From NCBI RefSeq assembly GCF_000975035.1, contig NZ_BBRA01000001.1:1466838-1530837 (forward strand): a DNA stretch of 64,000 bases, written 5' to 3'. Positions within the stretch are counted from its first letter, which is position 1, and every line of letters starts with the position of its first letter. Source of the stretch: Demequina flava (lineage in GTDB: Bacteria; Actinomycetota; Actinomycetes; Actinomycetales; Demequinaceae). Made by a program: the position numbers and the translations under genes. Below the pieces are notes generated by a model that saw only the letters and a list, made by a program, of their open reading frames with translations, was not told the origin of the DNA and made no database searches. Positions 47,411-56,948 of the stretch are shown one piece after another.

Positions 47411-47526
47411 CGCATCGACCCTGATATCCACAGTGATTGATGGGAACACCGGCGCCAGCATGTACGTTGGGGCATCAACGGCGCGCTCGCGGGAGGCGCC
47501 GCAACGTGGGTGAGGGAGTGCGATCG

Positions 47527-48039
47527 ATGACGTTTGCGGACAGGTTCCGTGCCGTCCAGCCCTGGCTATCTTTGCTGGTGCGACTGGCTATGGCGGGGAT
47601 TCTCATCTTCGCTGCGATCCCCAAACTGCAGGACATCCCGCAGTCCATCATCGCGGTGCGCGCATACCGTCTCCTGCCAGAGGAGATCGTGCCGTTTGTT
47701 GGCACCATGCTTCCCTTCGCCGAGTTGGCGCTCGCTCTGTGGCTCCTGATGGGCCTGTGGACGCGCTGGGCCGCAGGAGCATGGTTGCTGATGATGGCCG
47801 GCTTCACGTTTGGCGTCATTTGGGCCTGGTCACAGGGCCTGTCGATTGACTGCGGCTGCTTTGGCGGCGGCGGTGATGTTGAAGAAGGCGCTACGAACTA
47901 TCCGATGCACTTGCTAGAGCGAGCAGGATTCATAGCCCTGGGGCTGTTCCTGTTCATCTGGCCCCGTTCCCGTTTCTCCCTGGACTCGTGGCTGGCCCCA
48001 GCGCCGGTTGCGGATGAGCCAGTCGAGATCGATAACTGA
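47527..48039 (+). CDS. MauE/DoxX-family redox membrane protein
   Basis: 170 residues with four transmembrane helices, a conserved KLQDIPQSIIAVRAYRLLP loop after helix 1, and the Cys pair in SIDCGCFGGGG. GAGGGAG precedes the ATG; an upstream open frame is not used. MauE-type proteins are thought to pass electrons to periplasmic thiol-disulfide partners, and one (the DsbA-like protein) is encoded 21 bp downstream. Confidence 0.85.
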   Translation: MTFADRFRAVQPWLSLLVRLAMAGILIFAAIPKLQDIPQSIIAVRAYRLLPEEIVPFVGTMLPFAELALALWLLMGLWTRWAAGAWLLMMAGFTFGVIWAWSQGLSIDCGCFGGGGDVEEGATNYPMHLLERAGFIALGLFLFIWPRSRFSLDSWLAPAPVADEPVEIDN

Positions 48040-48060
48040 CCCTGAGGTAAAGGAATCCCC

Positions 48061-48873
48061 ATGGCCAAGAAGAAGCCACAACCAAGCAACAGCAAGGCCG
48101 CACAGGCTCGGGCAAACGCCCAGGCCCAGGTGAAGGCTGAGGAGCGCCGCACCGGCGTGATCATCGCGGCCGTGTCCGCCGTTGTCATCCTCATCTTCGG
48201 TGGAGTCGTGTGGTTCATCATTCAGTCGGGTCAGGTGCCTGGTCTGGACTCTGAAGACCTCGCAAAGCCCGCCGCTTCCGATGTCACTGGCGGCATCCCG
48301 GTCGGCACAAGCGGCGTCGTGGGAGAGGACCTGCCTGAGGACCAGCCGCGCTTGGACATCTACCTCGACTACATGTGCCCCATCTGTGGCCAGTTTGAGG
48401 ACGTTAACGCGGAAGACCTCGACGCGATGCGCGAAGCAGGCGAGGTTGAGGTGTACTACCACCCCATCTCTATCCTGGACCGCTTCTCCAACGGCACCGA
48501 GTACTCGAGCCGCGCGGCCAACGCCGTCGCGACCGTCGCCGAGGAGGCGCCTAGCGCGTTCCTCGACTTCTCGAACGCCTTGTTCGAGAGCCAGCCCGCC
48601 GAGGGCACCGAAGGTCTGAGCGACGAGCAGATCTCGCAGATCGCCGTGGCCGCCGGTGTTCCTGAGGATGTTGCCGCGCAGATCGAGAACGGTGACTACC
48701 GCAAGTGGGTTATTGCCGCAACGGACCAGTCCTCGCAGGATGGTGTGCCCGGCACGCCGACGCTGCGTATCGCCGAGCCCGGTCAGAGCTTTGACGAGGG
48801 CAAGGTGCTTGAGCAGTCCGAGGTTCCTTACTTCGAGCCCGGTCAGCTGCGCACGTACATCGAGAGCTTCTAA
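48061..48873 (+). CDS. Membrane-anchored DsbA-like thioredoxin-fold protein
   Basis: 270 residues. Lys-rich cytoplasmic start, one transmembrane helix (about residues 33-55), then an extracytoplasmic thioredoxin_4/DsbA-like domain with active site CPIC in LDYMCPICGQFED and cis-Pro region GVPGTPTLRI. Probably oxidises or isomerises cysteines in exported proteins together with the MauE-like partner. AAAGGAATCCCC precedes the ATG. Confidence 0.9.
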   Translation: MAKKKPQPSNSKAAQARANAQAQVKAEERRTGVIIAAVSAVVILIFGGVVWFIIQSGQVPGLDSEDLAKPAASDVTGGIPVGTSGVVGEDLPEDQPRLDIYLDYMCPICGQFEDVNAEDLDAMREAGEVEVYYHPISILDRFSNGTEYSSRAANAVATVAEEAPSAFLDFSNALFESQPAEGTEGLSDEQISQIAVAAGVPEDVAAQIENGDYRKWVIAATDQSSQDGVPGTPTLRIAEPGQSFDEGKVLEQSEVPYFEPGQLRTYIESF

Positions 48874-48882
48874 CCCTCTTCC

Positions 48883-48930
48883 CACACACGTGGCCCCTGG
48901 CGCATCAGCGCCGGGGGCCACGTGCGTGTG
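48883..48930 (+). terminator. Terminator after the DsbA-like gene
   Basis: Long hairpin with core CACGTGGCCCC-T-GGCGC pairing across loop ATCA; followed by a G-rich stretch instead of a U-tract. Confidence 0.75.
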
Positions 48931-49012
48931 TGGGGTGCCCAGGTGGCCTGGCGGTTCCTCACCGCTGCGCGACATCGGTATCCTGGTTCACCACGGCGCC
49001 TGAGCGCCGTGT

Positions 49013-49085
49013 GCTGGCATGGCGCAATTGGTAGCGCACCGTACTTGTAATACGGGGGTTACGGGTTCGAGTCCCGTTGCCAGCT
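49013..49085 (+). tRNA. tRNA-Thr (anticodon TGT)
   Basis: Cloverleaf: acceptor GCTGGCA/TGCCAGC plus T discriminator, D-arm GCGCAATTGGTAGCGC, anticodon stem CCGTA/TACGG around CTTGTAA, T-arm ACGGG-TTCGAGT-CCCGT. CCA is not encoded. Confidence 0.97.
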
Positions 49086-49154
49086 CTCCTCTCACTGCCG
49101 CAACCTGAGGCGGCATCGGCTTACGCCCGCGGTACCGCGGGCACCGGGCGCTGA

Positions 49155-49171
49155 CGTTACCAAAACGTTAC
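49155..49171 (-). promoter_or_regulatory. GTAACG-N5-GTAACG direct repeat upstream of the SipW operon
   Basis: On the minus strand GTAACG, TTTTG, GTAACG, a spacing like that reported for MtrA sites in Streptomyces. It lies between tRNA-Thr and the operon, 257 bp before the first gene. The surrounding 49086-49427 holds an 18-bp palindrome (49125-49142), a CRP-like TGTGA-N6-CCACA near 49290-49310, and no gene that I can support. Confidence 0.35.
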
Positions 49172-49345
49172 GAGAAGTTGTCGACGTTCAGGAACGCAGA
49201 ACTAAGGCCCGGCGTTGCTGAGATGTAGGTCACGCCACGCCGGCTGTAATAAATCTCACAAAGACCGCGTCATAGTCCCCCTCGTTGGGCGTCTCAATGT
49301 GAGCCAGGCCACACTTCGCGATGCGAAATGGCCGTGACCAACCCC

Positions 49346-49380
49346 GCGCAGGCGTGCTCCATACTCGAGCGCGCCTGCGC
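49346..49380 (+). promoter_or_regulatory. Hairpin in the leader of the SipW operon
   Basis: 9-bp perfect stem GCGCAGGCG/CGCCTGCGC with a 17-nt loop, followed at 49390-49404 by a second small hairpin AACGAC-GTA-GTCGTT just before the ribosome site AAGGAAG. Could be an attenuator or a stabilising 5' structure. Confidence 0.4.
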
Positions 49381-49427
49381 ACCCGAAACAACGACGTAGT
49401 CGTTAACAGAACATAAGGAAGATCAAG

Positions 49428-49823
49428 ATGGCTGAAAACAAGATCAACGCCCGCAAGTACGCAGCCGTGGCGCTCGGCATCGTCGGCATCGCTGGCCTGT
49501 CGCTGGCTTCTGCCGCGCAGCTGACCGTCAACGAGGACTCGCCGCTGGTCGGCGTGAGCGACTCGACGGACTGCGACGACGCGGTCTTCGTTGCATACGA
49601 GACGAGCTTCGGCGCAGGCGGCTTCACGGTCGACAGCATCGAGGTGAGTGGTATCGCTTCTGCCTGTGCAGGCGAGGAGATCAACGTGTACGTGCTGAAT
49701 GACGTCGACACGCAGATTGGTACAGCAACCGGCATCGCCGATGCCACTGGCGCCGTGTCCTTGACGCCAGCCGCAACGATCGACGCCGAGGCCGTGTACG
49801 AAGCCGCAGTCTCGATCAACTAA
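49428..49823 (+). CDS. Small secreted protein, probable SipW-type peptidase substrate
   Basis: 131 residues. Basic N-terminus and hydrophobic core end in SLASAAQLTVN, a likely signal-peptidase site near residue 30. The mature 100-residue beta-rich domain has two Cys 31 residues apart (TDCDDAVF, ASACAGEE) and VYVLNDVDTQIGTATG. The same Cys-Cys domain and the same SLASAAQL end recur in the third gene of this operon, so both are probably processed by the signal peptidase between them. Resembles the layout of TasA/camelysin-type secreted fibre proteins, but similarity to them is not demonstrated. Confidence 0.7.
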   Translation: MAENKINARKYAAVALGIVGIAGLSLASAAQLTVNEDSPLVGVSDSTDCDDAVFVAYETSFGAGGFTVDSIEVSGIASACAGEEINVYVLNDVDTQIGTATGIADATGAVSLTPAATIDAEAVYEAAVSIN

Positions 49824-49836
49824 GACTCACGCACCC

Positions 49837-50388
49837 ATGGCAAGCACGCTCGAGACGCAGGAGACCGGAGGCCCCACGGCCGTCCGGCGCTCTCGCGTGC
49901 TCAAAAGCGTGCTTGCCTGGGTGGTCGTCCTTACGCTCGCCTACTTCATCTGGCCCACGAGTCTCGGCGGCGGCACAACCGCCATCGTGGTCAACGGCCA
50001 CTCGATGGAGCCCACGTATTACACCGGTGACGTGGTTGTGGCCCGCGCCGATGAGCCCGAGATCGGCGACGTGGTGATCTACACCACCGAGGACTTGGGC
50101 GACGCAAAGATCATCCACCGCATCATTGGTGGTGACGGCGTCAACGGATGGGAAATCCAGGGCGACAACAACGACTTCGTCGACCCGTTCCATCCCACCA
50201 ACGAGGACGTGCTCGGCGTCGCGAAGTTCCACATCGACTCGGTCGGAACCTGGGCCACGGTGCTGCGGAGCCCGTCCGTGTGGGCAAGCTTCCTCCTGCT
50301 CGCGCTCGGCCTCGTCATGTGGCCCTCGCGTCGGTGCCCGGACCTGGAGTCAGCAGAACACCCTACGGATGCCGAGGACCGCGCATGA
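49837..50388 (+). CDS. SipW-type (ER-type) signal peptidase I
   Basis: 183 residues. N-terminal transmembrane helix (about 23-42), nucleophile Ser in VVNGHSMEPTYYTGD, a His (IIHRIIGGDG) in place of the bacterial general-base Lys, then WEIQGDNNDFVDP and a second transmembrane helix near the C-terminus. The Ser-His type is the SipW/archaeal/eukaryotic class, usually dedicated to a few substrates. It lies 13 bp after one probable substrate gene and overlaps the start of the other. Confidence 0.88.
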   Translation: MASTLETQETGGPTAVRRSRVLKSVLAWVVVLTLAYFIWPTSLGGGTTAIVVNGHSMEPTYYTGDVVVARADEPEIGDVVIYTTEDLGDAKIIHRIIGGDGVNGWEIQGDNNDFVDPFHPTNEDVLGVAKFHIDSVGTWATVLRSPSVWASFLLLALGLVMWPSRRCPDLESAEHPTDAEDRA

Positions 50389-51179
50389 CGCGCCTCATGT
50401 CGCTCCGCGTCGTGTTGGCCGTTGCGGCGTTCGTCGTGGCGCTGATAACGATTGGGCAGATCTCGCTTGCCTCCGCAGCCCAATTGGACGTCAATCAGTC
50501 AGGTGTCTCGACGTTCACCGCGAACGCGTGCACCGATCAAGTGATCGGGATTACGGCGTCTCAGAGCTCGTCGTCACAGACGCAATTGCAGGTCACGGGA
50601 GTGCCTACTGAATGCACAGGCACTCTGGGCACGATTGTCGTCGTGGACGCGGCCGGCACCGCGCTTGCTCAGGCTACGTGGACCAAGACTGCGGGCACCA
50701 ACACAGTTTCGACGTCGTCGTTCGACACCTCACTCGTGAGCTCGGTTCTACTCCTCGCGGACGGCTGGTGGATTGACACGACGTGGACTGCGCCTGCGAC
50801 TTCTGCCCCCGTGTACTGCACCAGTATCGACGCCCAGGGCCTGCCCACGGGTGCTGAATGCTCGGTGACCGAGGTTGACGACGTCGACTGGGGTAACCCT
50901 GGCACACGTCGTGGCTGGGCAAAATACGACGTTGACACAACCTCTGAGAACGCGATCTTCGTGATCGACCTGGCCGAGACGCCGTTCCCTGATTGGACTC
51001 CGACCGCCGCGCGCACTAATGGCGACTGGATCGCCGCCCCCGGATACTCGTGTGATGAATGGCCGATCGTGCGGCTTTACGCGAATCCGAACAAGGGGGG
51101 CGTGTCCACTGAGGTGTACATCGAAGTGGTGGAGAAGCAAGTCGCGATCGGGACAGCCAACAGGATCTGCCCCAACTAG
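50385..51179 (+). CDS. Secreted protein, second probable SipW-type substrate
   Basis: 264 residues from ATG overlapping the peptidase stop; the longer open frame is inside the peptidase gene. Signal peptide ends SLASAAQLDVN near residue 33. The first mature domain is related to the small protein of this operon: Cys residues 28 apart (NACTDQVIG, TECTGTLG), then TIVVVDAAG. The second half (about residues 130-264) is Trp- and Cys-containing with RLYANPNKGG and ends in a Cys (NRICPN). No cell-wall anchor or C-terminal helix. Confidence 0.75.
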   Translation: MTRLMSLRVVLAVAAFVVALITIGQISLASAAQLDVNQSGVSTFTANACTDQVIGITASQSSSSQTQLQVTGVPTECTGTLGTIVVVDAAGTALAQATWTKTAGTNTVSTSSFDTSLVSSVLLLADGWWIDTTWTAPATSAPVYCTSIDAQGLPTGAECSVTEVDDVDWGNPGTRRGWAKYDVDTTSENAIFVIDLAETPFPDWTPTAARTNGDWIAAPGYSCDEWPIVRLYANPNKGGVSTEVYIEVVEKQVAIGTANRICPN

Positions 51180-51183
51180 GAAC

Positions 51184-51855
51184 TTACGCACTTGTGCCCC
51201 AGGACAGCGGCTCGCCGCCTTGAGCGATGAGTTCCGCATTCACACGCGAGAACGGCCGCGAACCAAAGAACCCGCGCCGTGCACTCAGCGGACTCGGGTG
51301 CGGACTTGCGATCACTGGAACGTCGCCCAGTAGCGGCGCCAGCCGTTGAGCATCTTTGCCCCATAAGACCGCGACCAGCGGACCGCCGCGCGCAGCGAGG
51401 GTGCGGATCGCGTGGTCAGTGACCTGCTCCCAACCCATCCCGCGGTGAGACCCGGCGTCGCCCTCGCCCACGGTCAAAACCCGGTTGAGCAGCATGACCC
51501 CCTGCGCTTGCCAGGCGCTGAGGTCTCCCGAAGCCAACGCTTCACCGGTGTCGTCACGCAGCTCGCGAGCAATATTCGTCAGTGACCGCGGCATCGGCCG
51601 GTCTGTGGCGACCGAAAAGCTCAAGCCCACTGCATCCCCGGGCGTTGGGTACGGATCCTGTCCGACTATCAGCACGCGCACATCGTCCACCGGCGTCTCG
51701 AAGGCGCGCATTACCGCATCTGGATGCGGGAGCCACGGCCGTCCAGCCTGAGTCTCGAGGTCAAGGCGGGCCTCGATTGCGGTCAGCGTCCCTGCTACCG
51801 GTTCCAGGGCATCGGCCCATGACGTGTGACAGTGGTCGCGCCAAGTTTTGCTCAT
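51184..51855 (-). CDS. ung: Uracil-DNA glycosylase
   Basis: 223 residues from ATG at 51855, 7 nt after TACAGT (a leaderless start); GTG at 51864 is possible. Family 1 motifs: [18 protein letters not shown] with catalytic Asp near residue 67, [19 protein letters not shown], and the DNA-binding [13 protein letters not shown]. Removes uracil from DNA. Ends only 4 bp from the convergent SipW operon. Confidence 0.97.
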   Translation of the reverse strand: MSKTWRDHCHTSWADALEPVAGTLTAIEARLDLETQAGRPWLPHPDAVMRAFETPVDDVRVLIVGQDPYPTPGDAVGLSFSVATDRPMPRSLTNIARELRDDTGEALASGDLSAWQAQGVMLLNRVLTVGEGDAGSHRGMGWEQVTDHAIRTLAARGGPLVAVLWGKDAQRLAPLLGDVPVIASPHPSPLSARRGFFGSRPFSRVNAELIAQGGEPLSWGTSA

Positions 51856-51993
51856 CTCGCCCACTGTAGTGAGGGCCGATGCTGTGGTCGCGGCCCGTAG
51901 GTCTCAGGCGGTGCGGCTGAATGACATCGCTGTAGTTCCCGATTACGCTGGGGCACACAGGCCGGACGGCACGTGACAACAGCGGAGGTGACT

Positions 51994-52272
51994 ATGGAGA
52001 GTGCGACGCACATGCGCGAGCTCACCGACCGCGACCGTGCCATCCTGCGCTTTGAACGTCAATGGTGGTCTCTCGCGGGGGCCAAAGAGGATGCCATCCG
52101 CACGCAATTCTCTCTGAGCGCCACGCAGTACTACCAGGTGCTCGGGTCGTTGCTGGATCAGCAAGCTGCCTTGGAGTTTGACCCCATGCTGGTGAAGCGG
52201 CTGCGCCGGATGCGCGCGGCAAGGCAACAAGGCCGTTCAACGCGCGCATGGAATGCGCCGCACGCAGGTTAG
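51994..52272 (+). CDS. DUF3263 protein
   Basis: 92 residues from ATG at 51994 with GGAGGTG ahead. Helical DUF3263 sequence LTDRDRAILRFERQWW, FSLSATQYYQVLGSLLD and LVKRLRRMRAARQQ, looking like a helix-turn-helix DNA-binding protein; common in actinobacteria, function unknown. Its TAG stop doubles as the start of the next gene's -10. Confidence 0.85.
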   Translation: MESATHMRELTDRDRAILRFERQWWSLAGAKEDAIRTQFSLSATQYYQVLGSLLDQQAALEFDPMLVKRLRRMRAARQQGRSTRAWNAPHAG

Positions 52273-52275
52273 GGT
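52270..52275 (+). promoter_or_regulatory. -10 hexamer overlapping the DUF3263 stop codon
   Basis: TAGGGT, whose TAG is the stop codon of the gene before; 7 nt later comes the GTG of the LytR_C protein gene. Confidence 0.55.
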
Positions 52276-52282
52276 GTGACCC

Positions 52283-52915
52283 GTGGCGAAGGATGCGCAA
52301 GTGTATGAGCCGGACGAGTTCGACGAACTCGCCGCACAGACGGGACCCGTCGGCGTGCATCGCGCGCCCCGCCCGTGGTGGAGCAAAGTCCTGCCGCCGC
52401 TGTTCGCATTCCTGATCGCTGGCGCAGTCGCCTACCTGATCGCGTTCCTGCTGTGGAACAGCGGCAGTGGAGATGATGACGCGTCGCCGACTGCGACCGT
52501 CACGGCATCGCCTGAGCCCAGCGAGAGTGTCTCCCCATCGGCCACGCCGTCGGTGACTCCTTCCGAGAGCGCGTCGCCGCCTCCCTCGCCGAGCCCCACA
52601 CCAACTGAGACGGAAGAGCCCGAGCCCGTCATCCTTTACGACGCTCAGGTCCACGTCCGCAATGGTTCGGGCATTCAGGGCCTGGCAGGTGGAGAGGCCG
52701 CAGAGCTCGAAGCGGCTGGCTACACGAACCTTGCCGCGAACAACATCTCGTCGACGTTGATCCCCGGTGGCGTGAACACCGTGACGTACTCGGACGACTC
52801 CTTCGCCGACACCGCACAGGATGTCGCGGACGTCCTTGGCATTGATGCAGTCGAGGGCGGCGGCACCCCGGGCGGCGCTGAGATCGAAGTGCTGCTCGCC
52901 TCCGACCCGGGCTAA
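52283..52915 (+). CDS. LytR_C-domain membrane protein
   Basis: 210 residues. Cytoplasmic start, one transmembrane helix (about residues 38-60), a Ser/Thr/Pro-rich spacer typical of a cell-wall-spanning linker (about 65-112), then a LytR/CpsA-C-terminal domain (VHVRNGSGIQGLAGGEAAELEAAGY split over helix 1, DDSFADTAQDVADVLG). Probably cell-wall associated. Follows DUF3263 as in many actinobacteria. Confidence 0.85.
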   Translation: MAKDAQVYEPDEFDELAAQTGPVGVHRAPRPWWSKVLPPLFAFLIAGAVAYLIAFLLWNSGSGDDDASPTATVTASPEPSESVSPSATPSVTPSESASPPPSPSPTPTETEEPEPVILYDAQVHVRNGSGIQGLAGGEAAELEAAGYTNLAANNISSTLIPGGVNTVTYSDDSFADTAQDVADVLGIDAVEGGGTPGGAEIEVLLASDPG

Positions 52916-53035
52916 CCCCACGCTTACTCCACGCATCGCGCCATTTGTGAGGGCCGATGCTGGGGTTCAGACATCCGCATGGCCGGCGGCAAGTGCGCCC
53001 GCGGCGAACATGAGTGAACATCACGCAACATCGGT

Positions 53036-53064
53036 TTGCACTCGGCAGGGGAGAGTGCCAGAAT
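53036..53064 (+). promoter_or_regulatory. groEL promoter
   Basis: -35 TTGCAC, 17 bp, -10 CAGAAT, immediately upstream of the CIRCE operator. The remainder of 52916-53035 holds one GCATCGGCC copy and nothing else recognised. Confidence 0.65.
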
Positions 53065-53068
53065 CTCA

Positions 53069-53095
53069 TTAGCACTCCCTATCCGAGAGTGCTAA
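53069..53095 (+). promoter_or_regulatory. CIRCE operator (HrcA binding site)
   Basis: TTAGCACTC-N9-GAGTGCTAA, a perfect match to the CIRCE consensus, at the expected transcription start of groEL. Confidence 0.97.
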
Positions 53096-54835
<1,740 letters not shown>

Positions 54836-54870
54836 GTCCACGCCGCGCGTCACCGCACGCGCTAGCTACA

Positions 54871-54907
54871 CACGAAGGCCCCCAGGAATTTCCTGGGGGC
54901 CTTCGTG
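54871..54907 (+). terminator. groEL terminator
   Basis: 18-bp stem CACGAAGGCCCCCAGGAA and its complement with a single-base loop, 35 bp after the stop. Confidence 0.85.
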
Positions 54908-54976
54908 CATGTCCGGTGAAGGGCCGATGCTGGCTGGCGGTGGTCGGTATTGCTCGCCAAGCCGTGTGTGCGAGGA

Positions 54977-55252
54977 CTACGAGGCGGCGTGGCGCTGCGC
55001 GCTCGTCACTCGCAACCCAGAAGCACGCAGCCGCATGACCAGTTCCCGGCCGTCGACCAGCACAGCGCCCTGAGCGATCAGCGCCGGGTGCATATCCTCC
55101 GGCACGTCGTAGTGGTCGAGGTCGAACGCGCGCTCAGGCAAACCTGCGGTCCGGGCGAAGGCGTGTAGCTCGTCAAGGCTGAGATCCGAGACCATGTGTC
55201 CCCACACCCGGCCATGTCGCGGCCACAGAGGCGGGTCGATCAGGATCGTCAT
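54977..55252 (-). CDS. DUF4031 protein
   Basis: 91 residues. DUF4031 sequence ILIDPPLWPRHGRVWGHMVSD, FARTAGLPERAFDLDHYDVPE and LVMRLRASGLR. Small conserved cytoplasmic protein of unknown function. TATCCT on the minus strand (55259-55264) lies 6 nt before ATG: leaderless. Confidence 0.88.
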   Translation of the reverse strand: MTILIDPPLWPRHGRVWGHMVSDLSLDELHAFARTAGLPERAFDLDHYDVPEDMHPALIAQGAVLVDGRELVMRLRASGLRVTSAQRHAAS

Positions 55253-55276
55253 CTGGCGAGGATACGTCAGCGCGCG

Positions 55277-55570
55277 CTAACTACCGCTAAACAGGCGCGC
55301 GGCCGCGTCCTCTGCACCGGCGTAGTGTTCGGCGGCCTGATTGAGGGCAGTCGACAGCGACTCGAGCGCAATTTCGACCTGCGCCTGCGCAGCGCGCCAT
55401 TGGTCGAGTACTCCCGCGAAGGCCGTTGCGGCACCGCCTTGCCACGTCCCTTCGAGGGATGTGAGGTGAACCATCATGGCGGTGACTTCGGTGCGAATGA
55501 CGTCGCCTGAGGCGTGTGCCTGGGTTGCGGCGGTGGCGACCTGGTTCGCGTCGACGTTGTACTGCGTCAT
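55277..55570 (-). CDS. WXG100-family protein (EsxA-like)
   Basis: 97 residues, two predicted helices with the WXG-type turn in LEGTWQGGAATAFAG near residue 43, the expected size and pattern for a type VII secretion (ESX) substrate. GGGAG precedes the ATG. No EccC ATPase, mycosin or other ESX component is in the window, so it is an orphan here. Confidence 0.9.
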   Translation of the reverse strand: MTQYNVDANQVATAATQAHASGDVIRTEVTAMMVHLTSLEGTWQGGAATAFAGVLDQWRAAQAQVEIALESLSTALNQAAEHYAGAEDAAARLFSGS

Positions 55571-55702
55571 CGTTGTCTCCCAACGTGAGTAGAGGTGAAG
55601 TGCACCTCGACGCTAGAAGGGGTGACCGCAGCATCGGCCCGTCGGGAAAGGAACTGGGGAGAAACGACCGGAACACGTGCCCTGGGGACAGGGCTGCGGG
55701 CC

Positions 55703-56392
55703 TTATGCGGCCTGAACTGCCGCGATGTCGCGCTTGAGGCGGGTGAGTTCTGCGGTTACGTTCTCGCGTGCTTGGCGCTCCCAGCCGCGGGCCAACGGCG
55801 ACACATAGATGTGGTCGCGGGCCATGAGCCGCTCAAGGATGCGCTGACGAGTCTCCAGGTACTCGAGGTCGCCGACGTGCGCATACTCGTCGCGCACTTG
55901 GCGAATGTAGGTGCGATAACGCTGAGGCTCGGTTGCCAGGATCGCGAGGTCCGCATCCGAGAGCACCGCAGCGTCTGAATCGGAGCCTACGGGGCTGTGG
56001 CGTTCGAGGCCCTGGACGAGCGCGACGACAGTCTCGACGGCTTTCTCCGGTACTCGCAGGCGCGTCAGCTCTTCGCGCGCATACTCTGCGCTTGCTGCTT
56101 CATTCTCGCCCGGGTGGCGGACGGAGGCCGCACGCTCGGCAGCATCGAAGATTGCTCCGTGGTACCAGGCTGCGAGTCGGACGAGGTGAGGGCGAGCCGC
56201 CTCTTGCTGGAGCTCGTCGACGCGCTGCAAAAGGTCAATCAAGTGACTGATGCTGTGAAAACGGCGGTCGGGAGCTGTCCAACGCTCAATGAGATGGTCG
56301 GCGGCACCAGCGATGAGCACGGGCTCGACACTTGCACCTGCGGCTACTGCACTGCGCTGAAAGGCAGGCACCAGCCACTGGGGAACCGGCAC
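55703..56392 (-). CDS. HD-domain metal-dependent phosphohydrolase
   Basis: 229 residues. HD-type metal ligands in RRFHSISHLIDLL, LAAWYHGAIFD and VLSDADLAILA. Similar proteins are annotated as predicted metal-dependent HD hydrolases; substrate unknown. Downstream of it on the same strand is the WXG100 gene, 132 bp away with its own ribosome site. Confidence 0.82.
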   Translation of the reverse strand: MPVPQWLVPAFQRSAVAAGASVEPVLIAGAADHLIERWTAPDRRFHSISHLIDLLQRVDELQQEAARPHLVRLAAWYHGAIFDAAERAASVRHPGENEAASAEYAREELTRLRVPEKAVETVVALVQGLERHSPVGSDSDAAVLSDADLAILATEPQRYRTYIRQVRDEYAHVGDLEYLETRQRILERLMARDHIYVSPLARGWERQARENVTAELTRLKRDIAAVQAA

Positions 56393-56560
56393 GTCGCCAC
56401 CTCACTTCGGGGACCTAGGGAAGTCGTGCTTCTTCCAGTGTCCTCCCTTAGCGGCCGTGGAGGCAAACTGCCGTGATCAGGCTCGCCGAACGTGTCAGGG
56501 CAGGCGGTTAGACTGGAGGGGCGTCGAACAAGCGACGCACTGAGATTCAGCGAGGTAGAT

Positions 56561-56944
56561 GTGCCCACCGGTCGTGTGAAGTTCTTTGACACAGACAAGG
56601 GTTTCGGCTTCATCGCCGGCGATGACGGCGCCGAAGTCTTCCTTCACGCCTCGGCGTTGCCCGAAGGCGTGACGTCGCCCCGCAATGGCGCGCGCGTCGA
56701 GTACTCGGTTGCCGACGGCCGCCGTGGTCCTTCCGCCCTCTCCGTCACCCTGCTTGACCCGGTCAAGACCGTGTCGCAGGGGCTGCGCAAGAAGCCCGAC
56801 GAGATGACGGTCATCGTCGAAGACCTCATCAAGATGCTCGACGGTGTCTCAAACTCGCTACGCAAGGGGCACTACCCCGACGCCGCGCGCGGACAGAAGG
56901 TCGCTTCTGTGCTGCGCGCCGTCGCCGATCAACTGGAGGCGTAA
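56561..56944 (+). CDS. Cold-shock protein, long CspB type
   Basis: 127 residues from GTG with GCGAGGTAG upstream. Cold-shock domain with RNP motifs KGFGFIAGDDG and VFLHASAL, then a helical C-terminal extension (about residues 70-127) seen in the longer actinobacterial CspB proteins. RNA-binding. TAGACT at 56509-56514 is the likely -10, leaving a 40-nt leader. Confidence 0.92.
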   Translation: MPTGRVKFFDTDKGFGFIAGDDGAEVFLHASALPEGVTSPRNGARVEYSVADGRRGPSALSVTLLDPVKTVSQGLRKKPDEMTVIVEDLIKMLDGVSNSLRKGHYPDAARGQKVASVLRAVADQLEA

Positions 56945-56948
56945 GCCC

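Noticed and set aside
49013-51179. tRNA-Thr as an integration site for an island carrying the SipW operon
   Set aside because: No integrase gene and no second copy of the tRNA 3' end was seen downstream; base composition looks like the surroundings.
54871-54907. groEL downstream palindrome as a second CIRCE-like operator
   Set aside because: Sequence is a GC-rich terminator hairpin unrelated to TTAGCACTC.
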